NCBI GenBank assembly: GCA_027039165.1
Contig: JALWEZ010000263.1
Location: forward strand, 1-6,049
Direction: 5' to 3'
DNA length: 6,049 nucleotides
Source of the DNA: Candidatus Moraniibacteriota bacterium
GTDB lineage: Bacteria; Patescibacteriota; Minisyncoccia; Moranbacterales; GCA-2747515
Shown here: positions 6,024 through 6,049 of the stretch, piece by piece
Position numbering within the stretch: the stretch's first letter is position 1
Layout: the number at the start of each line of letters is the position of its first letter
Translations under genes and position numbers: made by a program
The notes under the pieces: model-generated
The model's database searches: none
What the model was told of the DNA's origin: nothing
The model's input: only the letters and a program-made list of their open reading frames with translations

Positions 6024-6032
6024 ATTATAGCA
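6024..6032 (-). promoter_or_regulatory. Extended -10 promoter of the four-gene operon, likely leaderless
   Basis: On the minus strand the sequence is TGCTATAAT, a perfect extended -10 (TG, one base, TATAAT at 6029-6024). Seven bases separate it from the A of the ATG at 6016. The expected start point, 6-8 bases after the -10, falls on or beside this ATG, predicting an mRNA with almost no leader. There is no Shine-Dalgarno in the gap. The -35 region would lie at or just past the window edge and cannot be judged. Confidence 0.65.
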
Positions 6033-6049
6033 TAATTTTTATATTTTAA

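Overview
The window is very A+T-rich (G+C well below 35% by eye) and carries six protein genes read with the standard bacterial code. There is no tRNA, rRNA, CRISPR array, insertion sequence or phage gene. The gene mix points to a small-genome member of the Patescibacteria (Candidate Phyla Radiation), with Saccharibacteria a plausible but unproven placement. The supporting genes are a DUF1704 metallopeptidase-like protein, a single-pass membrane protein ending in a GDGLTHLARRA-type domain, a membrane-anchored PEGA-domain protein with propeller-like repeats, and a short SanA/YdcF (DUF218) protein. I infer this from family resemblance; no marker gene here proves the phylum.

Left edge (2-862, + strand): the 3' part of a DUF1704 gene whose start lies outside the window. 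An A/T-rich hairpin (861-893) between this gene and the convergent minus-strand gene has U-rich tails on both strands and probably serves as a shared terminator.

Middle (943-1905, - strand): a gene for a small membrane-anchored protein with a long charged spacer. Its 222-base upstream region is the most information-rich non-coding part of the window. It holds a near-consensus promoter (TTGACG, 17 bases, TATAAT), a perfect DnaA box (TTATCCACA) two bases upstream of the -35, a predicted leader of about 119 nt with three potential stem-loops, and a strong ribosome binding site.

Right part (1906-6049, - strand): a tightly packed set of four genes, in transcription order SanA/YdcF-like protein, ROK protein A, ROK protein B and the PEGA/propeller membrane protein, with gaps of 25, 12 and 9 bases. 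The first gene has an extended -10 element (TGCTATAAT) only 7 bases before its ATG, which predicts a leaderless mRNA. The two ROK genes are a tandem duplication. Copy A keeps the Asp of the N-terminal phosphate-binding motif and copy B has replaced it with Gly. Both lack the usual ROK zinc-binding cysteine motif. The operon pairs two predicted membrane-tethered proteins with two cytosolic sugar-kinase-fold proteins, so a link between envelope and sugar metabolism is a reasonable guess, but the substrate cannot be read from the sequence.
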